From the NCBI GenBank assembly GCA_021775895.1, contig JAJFGX010000099.1, positions 1-38,566 of the forward strand: DNA of 38,566 bases. The letters are read 5' to 3'. This stretch comes from Alphaproteobacteria bacterium. Lineage in GTDB: Bacteria > Pseudomonadota > Alphaproteobacteria > Micavibrionales > CSBR16-224. Positions within the stretch are counted from its first letter, which is position 1, and every line of letters begins with the position of its first letter. Under the pieces are notes generated by a model that was given only the letters and a program-made list of their open reading frames with translations, was not told the origin of the DNA and searched no databases. Below, one piece after another: positions 6,680 to 14,289 of this stretch. Made by a program: the position numbers and the translations under genes.

Positions 6680-8764
6680 TTGCGTCCATTTATTCTTGAT
6701 CCAATTTTTACTTCAGTGCGTTCATTGGCTGGAATAGGTCCTAAGACAGCAAAGCTTATTGAGAAATTAACAGGTAATGAAAAGCTAGTTTCCATGCTTT
6801 GGCACTTGCCTGTTCGTTTTATTGACCGTAGGTATAATCCAAAGGTTGCTAATGCCACTTCTGGAGCTATTGTTACCTTAACTGTTAAGGTAGATGCTCA
6901 TAGCCCATCTAAAATACGTTCACGCCCTTATCGTATTCATTGCAGTGATAGTAGTGGTTCTGTTGATTTAATATATTTTAATGCAAAAACATCGTGGCTT
7001 GAAAATCAGTTTCCTATTGGGCAAACACGTATTATTAGTGGTGAGGTTGAATATTATCATGGGACATTGCAAATGCCACACCCTGATATGGTCGGCACAG
7101 AAGATGAACGTGATAAGATTGAAATTGTTGAGCCTGTGTACCCAATGACTGCAGGTGTGACGCATAAAACTATGCATAAGATTATTAGCCAAGTGTTGCC
7201 TCGTGTTCCAAGTTTACCTGAATGGCTGGATAAAGCCTTGATTGAACGTGAGCATTGGGTTTGTTGGCATGAAGCTATAAATGAAGTACATACTCCAGAA
7301 CAAGAAGATGACTTGATGCCATCGTCAAAAATACGTCAACGTTTGGCATATGATGAATTACTTGCTAATCAACTGGCAATAGCCCTTGTGCGTAATCATA
7401 ATAAGAAACAAGATGGACGAGTATTTATTCCTGAGCCAGCTTTAATTAAAAAGGCTTTGGCTTCTCTGCCTTTTACTTTAACTAAGGCTCAAGAGCTAGC
7501 GGTGGCAGAGATTGCAAAAGATATGGGTGAGCCTTATCGAATGCTCCGTTTATTACAAGGCGATGTTGGAAGCGGTAAAACCATTGTTGCTTTTTTTGCT
7601 GTATTAAATGCAGTGTCGAATAATGCACAAGGAGCATTGATGGCTCCAACTGAAATTCTAGCTCAGCAGCATGCAAAAAATATAACACCATTTGCGGAAG
7701 CATTAGGTATTAAGGTGGTATTATTAACAGGTAGGCATAAAGGAAAAATACGTGCAGAGATTTTAGAGCAGATTGCGAGTGGAGAGGCTCAAATAATTAT
7801 TGGTACACATGCTTTATTTCAACAAGATATTATTTTTAAAGATTTAGGACTTGCTGTTGTTGATGAGCAGCATCGTTTTGGAGTGCATCAACGTCTTGAG
7901 CTAGCTCAAAAAGGTGTTGGTACAGATGTTTTGGTTATGACGGCAACTCCTATACCAAGGACTCTAACATTAACGGCTTATGGAGATATGGACGTTAGCC
8001 GTTTAAATGAAAAGCCAGCAGGGCGTATGCCAATTGAAACCAGTATTATACCAAAAAATCGATTGGCTGAGGTTGTTGAAGGATTGAAACGAAAAATAGA
8101 CTCTGGCTCTAGGGCTTATTGGGTATGCCCATTGATTGAAGAGTCAGAAGTCCTTGACCTTGCAGCAGCAGAAGAAAGATTTATTGAGTTGCAAACAATA
8201 TTTGGAGAAAGAGTAGCATTACTCCATGGTCGAATGAAAGCAGATGAAAAAGAGCAAATAATGCAAAGCTTTGCTGCGGGGGAATTGGATTTACTTATAG
8301 CAACCACGGTTATTGAAGTTGGTGTAGATGTGCCAGAGGCTACACTTATAATTATAGAGCATGCAGAACGTTTTGGCTTATCACAATTGCACCAGTTGCG
8401 TGGACGAGTAGGTAGAGGAAAGGAGCAATCAAATTGTATTTTAGTGTATAACAGTAAAATAGGTGAGAATGGTCGTAAAAGGCTGCAAACAATTCGCTCT
8501 ACTGAAGATGGTTTTATTATTGCTGAGGAGGATCTAAAGCTTCGTGGAGCAGGCGAGATATTGGGTACAAGGCAAAGTGGCTTGCCTGAATTTAAACTTT
8601 CTAACTTGAATGAACATGCTCACCTTTTGCGCATGGCAGGCGATGATGCAAAGCTAATTATAAGTAAAGACCCAAACCTGCAATCAGAACGAGGTAAAGC
8701 ATTACGCATACTGTTATATCTATTTGAAAGGGATCACGCCATTCAGTACCTGCATTCTGGATAA
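6680..8764 (+). CDS. recG: ATP-dependent DNA helicase RecG, 694 aa
   Basis: RecG remodels stalled replication forks and branched recombination intermediates. The N-terminal part has the MRPFILDPIF-like start typical of alphaproteobacterial RecG and the helix-hairpin-helix-like LAGIGPKTAKLIEKL, then the OB-fold wedge domain (about 60-150). The helicase core has Walker A GDVGSGKT (294-301), the DEQH box (395-398), the TATPIPRT motif and, in the second half, TTVIEVGVDVPEAT and QLRGRVGRG. Translation starts at TTG (6680), preceded by AAGG. No ATG, and only one poorer GTG/TTG option, occurs in the first 38 codons, and the family N-terminus matches this start. Length is normal. Confidence 0.96.
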   Translation: MRPFILDPIFTSVRSLAGIGPKTAKLIEKLTGNEKLVSMLWHLPVRFIDRRYNPKVANATSGAIVTLTVKVDAHSPSKIRSRPYRIHCSDSSGSVDLIYFNAKTSWLENQFPIGQTRIISGEVEYYHGTLQMPHPDMVGTEDERDKIEIVEPVYPMTAGVTHKTMHKIISQVLPRVPSLPEWLDKALIEREHWVCWHEAINEVHTPEQEDDLMPSSKIRQRLAYDELLANQLAIALVRNHNKKQDGRVFIPEPALIKKALASLPFTLTKAQELAVAEIAKDMGEPYRMLRLLQGDVGSGKTIVAFFAVLNAVSNNAQGALMAPTEILAQQHAKNITPFAEALGIKVVLLTGRHKGKIRAEILEQIASGEAQIIIGTHALFQQDIIFKDLGLAVVDEQHRFGVHQRLELAQKGVGTDVLVMTATPIPRTLTLTAYGDMDVSRLNEKPAGRMPIETSIIPKNRLAEVVEGLKRKIDSGSRAYWVCPLIEESEVLDLAAAEERFIELQTIFGERVALLHGRMKADEKEQIMQSFAAGELDLLIATTVIEVGVDVPEATLIIIEHAERFGLSQLHQLRGRVGRGKEQSNCILVYNSKIGENGRKRLQTIRSTEDGFIIAEEDLKLRGAGEILGTRQSGLPEFKLSNLNEHAHLLRMAGDDAKLIISKDPNLQSERGKALRILLYLFERDHAIQYLHSG

Positions 8765-8790
8765 TTAGGTATAACATTCCTACATAATCA

Positions 8791-8818
8791 TTGACATGCA
8801 TTTGCAATATTGTTATTT
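8791..8818 (+). promoter_or_regulatory. Candidate sigma70 promoter for the small basic protein gene
   Basis: TTGACA is followed after 16 bases by TTATTT. Transcription would start near 8825, upstream of the ATG at 8855 but after an in-frame start at 8810, which supports the shorter protein. Confidence 0.45.
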
Positions 8819-8854
8819 ATTCATTTTAGAGTTAACGTAAATAGGAAAATAGAA

Positions 8855-9082
8855 ATGTCTAAGTCAAAATTATCTAAACAACAGGAAAAATTAAAAAAAT
8901 TATTTGCTAAAGAAAACCCTAAGCATGTGCATGATATGATGCTAAAATTTGGAAATGACACAAAAGCAATAGATGGTATTATTAATGCATTTGAAGCAAA
9001 CAAACGGTTTAATAAAGAAGTATCACATAATAATTCTAAGTGTAAAAAATCAATTAAACGTAAGAACAAACACAAGAAATAG
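8855..9082 (+). CDS. Small very basic protein of unknown function, 75 aa
   Basis: The protein begins MSKSKLSKQQEKLKKLF and ends in a run of lysines and arginines (KKSIKRKNKHKK). The middle (HVHDMMLKFGNDTKAIDGII) could form two helices. The high charge suggests nucleic acid binding, but no motif identifies a family. AGGAAA lies before the ATG at 8855. An in-frame upstream start at 8810 has no ribosome site and would precede the predicted transcript start. The gene stands alone between recG and tRNA-Met. Confidence 0.6.
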   Translation: MSKSKLSKQQEKLKKLFAKENPKHVHDMMLKFGNDTKAIDGIINAFEANKRFNKEVSHNNSKCKKSIKRKNKHKK

Positions 9083-9127
9083 TTATTTTCTTATCTAATG
9101 CTGATGAGATTGTGTTAAATATATGAT

Positions 9128-9204
9128 TGGTAGCGGGAGAGGGACTTGAACCCCCGACACATGGATTATGATTCCACTGCTCTAACCACCTGAGCTACCC
9201 CGCC
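9128..9204 (-). tRNA. tRNA-Met (CAT), probably the elongator
   Basis: On the minus strand a 77-base cloverleaf starts GGCGGGG and ends TCCCGCT, A, encoded CCA. The anticodon loop ATCATAA gives CAT. The body (GGCGGGGTAGCTCAG and GTCGGGGGTTCAAGTCCC) resembles alphaproteobacterial elongator tRNA-Met. A lysidine-modified tRNA-Ile2 also reads CAT in the gene and cannot be fully excluded. Initiator tRNA is unlikely because the GGG/CCC anticodon-stem pairs are absent. Confidence 0.9.
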
Positions 9205-9291
9205 ATATTTGAGATTATTATCATATTTATATATCTTTGGCTAGTCTTTTATGGAGTATTTTTTTATATTTATAGTCATTTTTTAAAATAG

Positions 9292-9319
9292 TTGACAATA
9301 TAGTATCTATGAGTATATT
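9292..9319 (+). promoter_or_regulatory. Sigma70 promoter of tRNA-Val
   Basis: A perfect TTGACA is followed after 16 bases by TATATT. The predicted start lies about 10 bases before the mature tRNA end. Confidence 0.7.
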
Positions 9320-9334
9320 TCTTAAATTAGATGT

Positions 9335-9409
9335 GGGTGTATAGCTCAGCGGGAGAGCACTTCGTTGACATCGAAGGGGTCACTGGTTCAATCCCAGTTA
9401 CGCCCACCA
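9335..9409 (+). tRNA. tRNA-Val (GAC)
   Basis: A 75-base cloverleaf has acceptor GGGTGTA paired with TACGCCC, then discriminator A and encoded CCA. Anticodon stem CTTCG/CGAAG encloses the loop TTGACAT, giving anticodon GAC. The T loop is TTCAATC. Confidence 0.96.
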
Positions 9410-9454
9410 TTTGTTTTTCATTTTTAATTTTGTGATTATGCTTGAGGTTATATA

Positions 9455-9613
9455 ATGGCTAGTAAAACCTATGTAGTGCGTGTGGTGTATAAAAATGAAA
9501 CTATCGAAGTTCATGAATTTAAGAATAAGAAAAAAGCCCTATATGCTAGAGATAAATTTCGAAAACTAGAAACCGTTGAATCAGCAAAGATGCGTCTTGC
9601 TGCTGATGAGTAG
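9455..9613 (+). CDS. Small protein of unknown function, 52 aa
   Basis: The frame begins MASKTYVVRVVYKNETIEVHE and ends MRLAADE. GAGG stands 7 bases before the ATG. The pattern suggests two beta strands followed by a lysine- and arginine-rich helix (NKKKALYARDKFRKL), as in a small compact domain. It starts 45 bases after tRNA-Val and may be read from the same promoter. I recognise no family. Confidence 0.55.
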   Translation: MASKTYVVRVVYKNETIEVHEFKNKKKALYARDKFRKLETVESAKMRLAADE

Positions 9614-9658
9614 AAAAAGCTCATTAATTGTTACTTTATGTCTCAAATGATAAAAATC

Positions 9659-9687
9659 TTGACATTATGTTGTTTTTATAGTATATT
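9659..9687 (+). promoter_or_regulatory. Sigma70 promoter of the beta-carbonic anhydrase gene
   Basis: TTGACA and TATATT are separated by 17 bases. The start is predicted near 9694, about 23 bases before the ATG. Confidence 0.7.
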
Positions 9688-9716
9688 TCACGTAATATTG
9701 TTTATTTTTAGGGTGT

Positions 9717-10331
9717 ATGTTAATGGTATCTAGTAACGTTTTGAAGAAGCTAACAGATGGATTCGAAGTATTCCGTAAGGAAAATTATGAAGTGAATCCA
9801 GAGCGTATGGCAAGGCTTATTAAAGATGGGCAAAGCCCAGAAGCTTTGGTCATTGCATGCAGTGATTCTAGAAGTTGCCCTGAAAGTGTCTTTGATACTG
9901 AGCCTGGTGATATTTTTGTTAGTCGCCATATTGCCGCTTTAGTGCCACCCTACGATGCCTCTGATAATGATAATACTATTGCCGCCAGCATTGAGTTTGC
10001 TGTAATGACTTTAGAGGTTAAGCATATTATAGTTGTTGGGCATACCCATTGTGGAGGAATACAGGCTCTTGCTCAAAACGTGCAAAGTGGTGCTGTTGGT
10101 AGCTTAATACAGCGGGCTCGTGAGATTAGAGAGATAGTCCAGCAAAAATCTGATAAACCACTAGATAATGCTGATACTATAAAAAAAATGGAATTGGAAA
10201 GCATAATTTGGAGCTTCAATAACTTAAAAAACTACCCATGCGTAAAAAAAGCAATAAAAAATGATAAATTATCAATACATGGCTGGCAATTTGATATGGA
10301 ATATGGTACAATGTTAGAGTATGCTCCGTAA
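9717..10331 (+). CDS. Beta-class carbonic anhydrase, 204 aa
   Basis: The enzyme interconverts CO2 and bicarbonate using one zinc. The zinc ligands are visible as C48 in CSDSR, and H109 and C112 in GHTHCGG. The catalytic Asp-Arg pair is D50/R52. The LVPPY and AASIEFAVMTLEVKHIIVVGH segments also fit the beta family. The usual R-N-A-x-N stretch reads RHIAALVPP here, a small departure. Length is normal. ATG at 9717 follows AGGGTG, and a second in-frame ATG lies two codons later. The paralogue gene at 10358 follows after 26 bases, so the three genes up to 11951 may be co-transcribed. Confidence 0.93.
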   Translation: MLMVSSNVLKKLTDGFEVFRKENYEVNPERMARLIKDGQSPEALVIACSDSRSCPESVFDTEPGDIFVSRHIAALVPPYDASDNDNTIAASIEFAVMTLEVKHIIVVGHTHCGGIQALAQNVQSGAVGSLIQRAREIREIVQQKSDKPLDNADTIKKMELESIIWSFNNLKNYPCVKKAIKNDKLSIHGWQFDMEYGTMLEYAP

Positions 10332-10357
10332 ATACTTAAAATTAGAGTTGTAAAGTG

Positions 10358-11143
10358 ATGGAAACAAACAAGAATTGGAAAATCGAACTGTGTGAAGAGA
10401 AGCTTGAAATATTAGGTTCTAGTTTACTTTTTGCTGGCAAAAAGCCGTCTCATTCTTTTTTGAGGTTAAAAAATGATCAGGATGAAGTCGTTGGTGAGCT
10501 GCATGGCGGAGCTTTAGATCAAGCAACTGGAGACTTTGGAGAAATGAAGTTTAAGTTATCTACTGTTTTTGACCAGTTAGCAGAAAATGCTATGGCACAT
10601 GTAGAAGAGAATTTAATGGATATTTTTAAACCTATGGCAAAAAATAAAATAAGAAAAGCTGTTGATAAAATAAGAAAACGTAGCCAATCAGAAGAGAGTA
10701 AATTAAGGGTTTCTAGTAGATTTGGAGATTTTATTGAGAGTCGCAATGTTGATGCGGTTATGGAACTTAAAAGCCTACCTGAAAAAGAAATTATGGTTTT
10801 ATGGGATCAGGCCTTAGGCTTTGCTGAGGAGATTAATCATGCAGATATTGAATATAGACCAGTATCACTTGCAGCTATAGCACAGAATTGTCACTCTGTT
10901 TCAATACTTTTGGCTCAAGTTATTTCAGGAAAGAAAATAACACCAGAATCAAGAACAGATAGAACTTTTGCAATGCCAGGGGCTGATAATGATATTAAGG
11001 AGAAGATATACGGTAATAAAAATCGAACTCTTCAAAAAGACACACCTAATTTACTGGTTACGTCTATAGAACACTCTATCTTAATGAAACATGATAAAGT
11101 TAATAGTAGCATAAGAAGATCATCCATAAGAAATCAGCCTTAA
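10358..11143 (+). CDS. Unrecognised protein, first of a tandem pair (SHSFLRL/NCHS family), 261 aa
   Basis: No signal peptide or membrane helix is seen. Blocks shared with the next gene are NWKIELCEE (residues 6-14), PSHSFLRLKN (30-39), VVGELHGGALDQATGDFG (44-61), INHADIEYRPVSL (about 156-168), QNCHSVS (C178) and a TFAMPGAD tail. The middle (about 80-120) is lysine-rich and helical. A conserved His in a strand-like N-terminal segment and a C-terminal N-C-H-S resemble the His-first, Cys-last order of permuted NlpC/P60 (LRAT-like) papain-fold enzymes. That is inference from motif order only, and a non-enzymatic role is equally possible. A GTG directly precedes the ATG. The ribosome site is weak. 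Confidence 0.8.
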   Translation: METNKNWKIELCEEKLEILGSSLLFAGKKPSHSFLRLKNDQDEVVGELHGGALDQATGDFGEMKFKLSTVFDQLAENAMAHVEENLMDIFKPMAKNKIRKAVDKIRKRSQSEESKLRVSSRFGDFIESRNVDAVMELKSLPEKEIMVLWDQALGFAEEINHADIEYRPVSLAAIAQNCHSVSILLAQVISGKKITPESRTDRTFAMPGADNDIKEKIYGNKNRTLQKDTPNLLVTSIEHSILMKHDKVNSSIRRSSIRNQP

Positions 11144-11234
11144 ACTTAAAAATATATTAATATCTATTTGATATAATTTAGGTATAGAAAAAGAGCAGAA
11201 CTGGAAAATCGAACTATGTGAGGAGGGGCTAGAT

Positions 11235-11951
11235 GTGCCCGGCTCTGGATTGATGTTTGGAGGTAAAGAGCCTTCACACTCTTTCTTACGTTTAAAAAAT
11301 CATCTTGGACAAGTTGTCGGGGAAATACATGGAGGTGCCTTAGATCAAGCAACTGGCGATTTTGGACAGATGAAAATTAAGTTATCTTCTTTATTTAGTC
11401 AGCTTGCTAAATATGTCAAGGTTGGATTAGAGAAAAACTTGTCTAATAGTCTTGATCCAAAAATGAAAGCTAAAATATATGAAGTAGCAAGTAAGATTGA
11501 AATAGGCGCCAAAAAAGAAGAAAATAAATTAAAAGTTGGCAGCAAGTTCGGTTTATGTATAAGTCCATCTAGAGCTGATGTTACTATGGAATTGGCCAGT
11601 AAATCTGAAGAAAAAGTTATGAAAGTATGGAAAAAAGCCTTAGATAGAGCGGATAAAATTAATCATGCAGATATAGAGTATAGGCCTATATCACTTGTAG
11701 ATTTGGCACAAAATTGTCATTCCGTTTCAATGCTTTTGGCTAAAGTGGTTACAGGCAATGTAGTGACAGCAGAATCAAGAGTTGACCAGACATTTGCAAT
11801 GCCTGGTGCAGATACTAATATAGAAACTAGTTTTGCTAGTTCTAGTAGTCGTTTCTACAATACAGAAGCCACTGAAGAAAAAAACAATCTTAGCGAGTTG
11901 CATGACAAGGTAAATTTCAGTATAAGAAAAAGCATGTCACCTTCTTTTTAA
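11235..11951 (+). CDS. Second tandem paralogue of the SHSFLRL/NCHS family, start region altered, about 238 aa
   Basis: It is collinear with the upstream gene: EPSHSFLRLKN, VVGEIHGGALDQATGDFG, INHADIEYRPISL, QNCHSVS (C161) and TFAMPGAD are all kept, while the region after the last block diverges (SFASSSSRFYN). Homology extends 5' to 11184 through NWKIELCEE, but the codon aligned with the first copy's ATG is ATA (11184-11186), and no ATG, GTG or TTG lies between the upstream in-frame TGA and 11235. GTG at 11235 follows GAGGAGGGG with 6-base spacing, so I choose it. This drops 17 N-terminal residues. Starting at ATA is the alternative. TATAAT at 11172-11177 may be a -10 box. Confidence 0.7.
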   Translation: MPGSGLMFGGKEPSHSFLRLKNHLGQVVGEIHGGALDQATGDFGQMKIKLSSLFSQLAKYVKVGLEKNLSNSLDPKMKAKIYEVASKIEIGAKKEENKLKVGSKFGLCISPSRADVTMELASKSEEKVMKVWKKALDRADKINHADIEYRPISLVDLAQNCHSVSMLLAKVVTGNVVTAESRVDQTFAMPGADTNIETSFASSSSRFYNTEATEEKNNLSELHDKVNFSIRKSMSPSF

Positions 11952-12012
11952 TTAATTATATTTCTTTTTATTAATATCAGCTATAGTGGCTATTATTAAT
12001 GGAGAGAAAGTA

Positions 12013-12258
12013 ATGGATTTAGTAACAGCGCTTGCAACATATTTTTTAATTTGGTGGATAACTTTATTTCTAGTCTTGCCTAGAGGCGGGGTTGAACCGT
12101 TAGATAAGCCTGAGGCTGGTCATGAAGTTGGAGCACCTGCCTCTCCAAAAATTAAGCAGAAATTTATTTGGAATAGTATACTAGCAGGAATAGTCTGGGG
12201 TATTGCTTATAGCTTGATTTTATTGTTTGATTTTAATCTGAGAGATGCTTTGCCATGA
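12013..12258 (+). CDS. DUF1467 family membrane protein, 81 aa
   Basis: This small inner-membrane protein has two predicted helices: TALATYFLIWWITLFLVLP (about residues 5-23) and an SILAGIVWGIAYSLILLF segment near the C-terminus, joined by a polar loop with GHEVGAPASPKI. The layout and the WW-x-x-LF-x-x-LP-x-G and G-A-P motifs match DUF1467, an alphaproteobacterial family of unknown function often encoded just before proS, as here. ATG at 12013 follows GGAGAG. An in-frame GTG at 11986 has no ribosome site. Its TGA overlaps the next ATG (ATGA). Confidence 0.85.
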   Translation: MDLVTALATYFLIWWITLFLVLPRGGVEPLDKPEAGHEVGAPASPKIKQKFIWNSILAGIVWGIAYSLILLFDFNLRDALP

Positions 12259-12794
12259 TTAAATATTACATTATATACCCAATATTTTTTATTTTGTTGA
12301 TGATGTTTTCATTTAAGGTTTTTGCAACTGAGATTGAAAAAAAGGCGGATTTATTCTCTGGTGATATGTGGCAGAGTTTCTGTGCTAAGTATTCAAAAAT
12401 TGGACAAGATAGCGTAGCTTATCAAGCTGGGGTTGATGCTTATGGTAGGCCAGTTGTCGGGGCAAACATCGGAGATGTTGCTGTAGAAACACCAATAGTG
12501 CCAGCAGTAATTCAACTTGATTTAGATGTTAATTTAATGGAGTATTTAGGAATCTCTATGCCTAAAGGTATATTGGGAGAGGCTAAAATAGGACATGTAC
12601 GTATTGAAAATGGGCAAGTATATTTTAATGATAAACAAGTTGCGGTGACAGAACATGGTGCTTTGCCCGATGTTTGTAAACGTATTAATCAGAATAAAAC
12701 GGAAATAGAAGATAAAGCAAGTTATACAGATTTAGAGATTTTAAAAAATAATGGAGCAGAAAATGACAGTACAACAAGCAAAGCAGAAGAATAA
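12255..12794 (+). CDS. Secreted protein of unknown function, 179 aa
   Basis: A signal peptide (IIYPIFFILLMMFSFKVFA, cleavage probably after FATE or nearby) directs the protein to the periplasm. The mature part has two cysteines (SFCAKY and PDVCKRI) that could pair and a central stretch (VPAVIQLDLDVNLMEYLGIS) that looks beta-rich. The polar C-terminus (ENDSTTSKAEE) overlaps the start of proS by 32 bases. The start overlaps the DUF1467 stop as ATGA, so translation is likely coupled. I recognise no family. Similar small exported proteins are sometimes found between DUF1467 and proS, but I cannot confirm orthology. Confidence 0.7.
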   Translation: MIKYYIIYPIFFILLMMFSFKVFATEIEKKADLFSGDMWQSFCAKYSKIGQDSVAYQAGVDAYGRPVVGANIGDVAVETPIVPAVIQLDLDVNLMEYLGISMPKGILGEAKIGHVRIENGQVYFNDKQVAVTEHGALPDVCKRINQNKTEIEDKASYTDLEILKNNGAENDSTTSKAEE

Positions 12795-14265
12795 CCAGCA
12801 GCAAGGCAAAAAAGCTAAAAAGCCAAAGACTGCAATTACTCCAACTAGAGCAGAAAACTTTCCAGAGTGGTATCAAAGTGTAATTTCATCGGCTGATATG
12901 GCAGAAAACTCGGCTACTCGTGGCTGCATGGTAATTAAGCCTTACGGTTATGCAATATGGGAGCATTTTCAGCAAGAACTGAATAGCCGTATTAAAAAAC
13001 ATGGTGTAAAAAATGCGTATTTTCCTTTGTTAATACCATTACGTTTTTTTGAAAAAGAGGCTGAACATGTCGATGGTTTTGCTAAAGAGTGTGCGGTTGT
13101 GACTCACCATAGGTTAGAACCTGATTCAGAAAATGGCGGATTGAAACCTGCGGGAGAATTAACCGAACCTATGATAATACGTCCAACTTCTGAAACCATC
13201 ATTGGTGAGAGTTTCTCTAATTGGATTAATTCATACAGAGATTTACCATTGAAAATTAACCAATGGGCAAATGTTATGCGTTGGGAGATGCGTCCTCGTA
13301 TGTTTTTAAGAACATCAGAATTCATGTGGCAAGAGGGGCACAATGCTTTTGCAACAGCTACTGAAGCAGATGAAGATTCTAGGAAAATGCTGGCTATGTA
13401 TGAAGAATTTGCTAAAAATGTCATGGCAATACCAATGATTGCTGGAGAAAAAACAGCTGACGAGCGTTTTCCAGGGGCTGTGGCGACTTATACAATTGAG
13501 GCTATTTTACAAGATGGTAAAGCCTTGCAAAGTGCGACATCTCATAATTTGGGGCAGAATTTTTCAACCTCAGCAAATATTAGTTTTCAATCGCAAGATG
13601 GTGAAGAAAAACTTGCATGGACAACCTCATGGGGTATGACTTCTAGAATGATTGGTGCAATGATTATGATGCATGCTGATGATGATGGCTTGATTGTTCC
13701 GCCTAAGGTTGCTCCGCACCAAGTTTATATTATACCTGTAATTCATGATGATGCTGATAGAAGCGATATATTAAACTATTGCGAAAACCTAAGTAAGCGT
13801 CTGCAAGACCAAGATATTAGAGTTGAGCTTGATGCTAGTGAAAAACGTACTCCTGATAAAATGTGGGGCTGTATTAAACAAGGCGTACCATTGCGTGTTG
13901 AAATTGGTAAGCGTGAGATGGAGGCAGGAAACATTACGCATACTAGAAGAGATATAGGTCGTGATAGTAAAACTACAGAAACTGTAGATGCTTTTTGTGG
14001 CAAAGTTACTGGAATTCTAGATGATATGCAGCAATCTATGTATGATGTTGCCTATGCTCGTACTATGAGTATGATACATGATGTAAAAACACTAGACGAA
14101 GCACACGCATTTTTTGCAGATAAAAATAACGTAGGGCAGGTTAGATTTGATGCTAGTTTATTGCAAGATGAAGCTTTTGCAGACTTGATGAAAGAATTTT
14201 CAGTTACTCCACGTTGCTTGATTTTTGCGAATGAAGGTAAAGTTCTGGTTGGGAGATCGTATTAA
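12763..14265 (+). CDS. proS: Prolyl-tRNA synthetase, archaeal/eukaryotic type, 500 aa
   Basis: This class II synthetase charges tRNA-Pro. The sequence follows the archaeal/eukaryotic-type (type 3) ProRS: NFPEWYQSVISSADMAENS, RGCMVIKPYGYAIWE, YFPLLIPLRFFEKEAEHV, motif 2 RWEMRPRMFLRTSEFMWQEGH, GKALQSATSHNLGQNF, TTSWGMTSRMIGAMIM, the anticodon domain from APHQVYIIPV, and the C-terminal tyrosine (GRSY) typical of this class. It lacks the bacterial N-terminal motif 1 layout and the inserted editing domain of E. coli ProRS. The usual EGHTAHAT reads EGHNAFAT. I chose ATG 12763, which has GGAG 6 bases upstream, over ATG 12751. Confidence 0.93.
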   Translation: MTVQQAKQKNNQQQGKKAKKPKTAITPTRAENFPEWYQSVISSADMAENSATRGCMVIKPYGYAIWEHFQQELNSRIKKHGVKNAYFPLLIPLRFFEKEAEHVDGFAKECAVVTHHRLEPDSENGGLKPAGELTEPMIIRPTSETIIGESFSNWINSYRDLPLKINQWANVMRWEMRPRMFLRTSEFMWQEGHNAFATATEADEDSRKMLAMYEEFAKNVMAIPMIAGEKTADERFPGAVATYTIEAILQDGKALQSATSHNLGQNFSTSANISFQSQDGEEKLAWTTSWGMTSRMIGAMIMMHADDDGLIVPPKVAPHQVYIIPVIHDDADRSDILNYCENLSKRLQDQDIRVELDASEKRTPDKMWGCIKQGVPLRVEIGKREMEAGNITHTRRDIGRDSKTTETVDAFCGKVTGILDDMQQSMYDVAYARTMSMIHDVKTLDEAHAFFADKNNVGQVRFDASLLQDEAFADLMKEFSVTPRCLIFANEGKVLVGRSY

Positions 14266-14289
14266 TTTATTTTTAAAAGGAGAAAAAAC

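Noticed and set aside
8810-8854. Longer N-terminus for the small basic protein
   Set aside because: The upstream start precedes the predicted transcript start and has no ribosome site.
9128-9204. Initiator tRNA or tRNA-Ile2 instead of elongator tRNA-Met
   Set aside because: The initiator's GGG/CCC stem pairs are absent. Ile2 remains possible, but the body looks like the elongator of this class.
9128-9409. tRNA-flanked integration site for a mobile element
   Set aside because: No integrase, direct repeat of a tRNA end or phage gene was found nearby.
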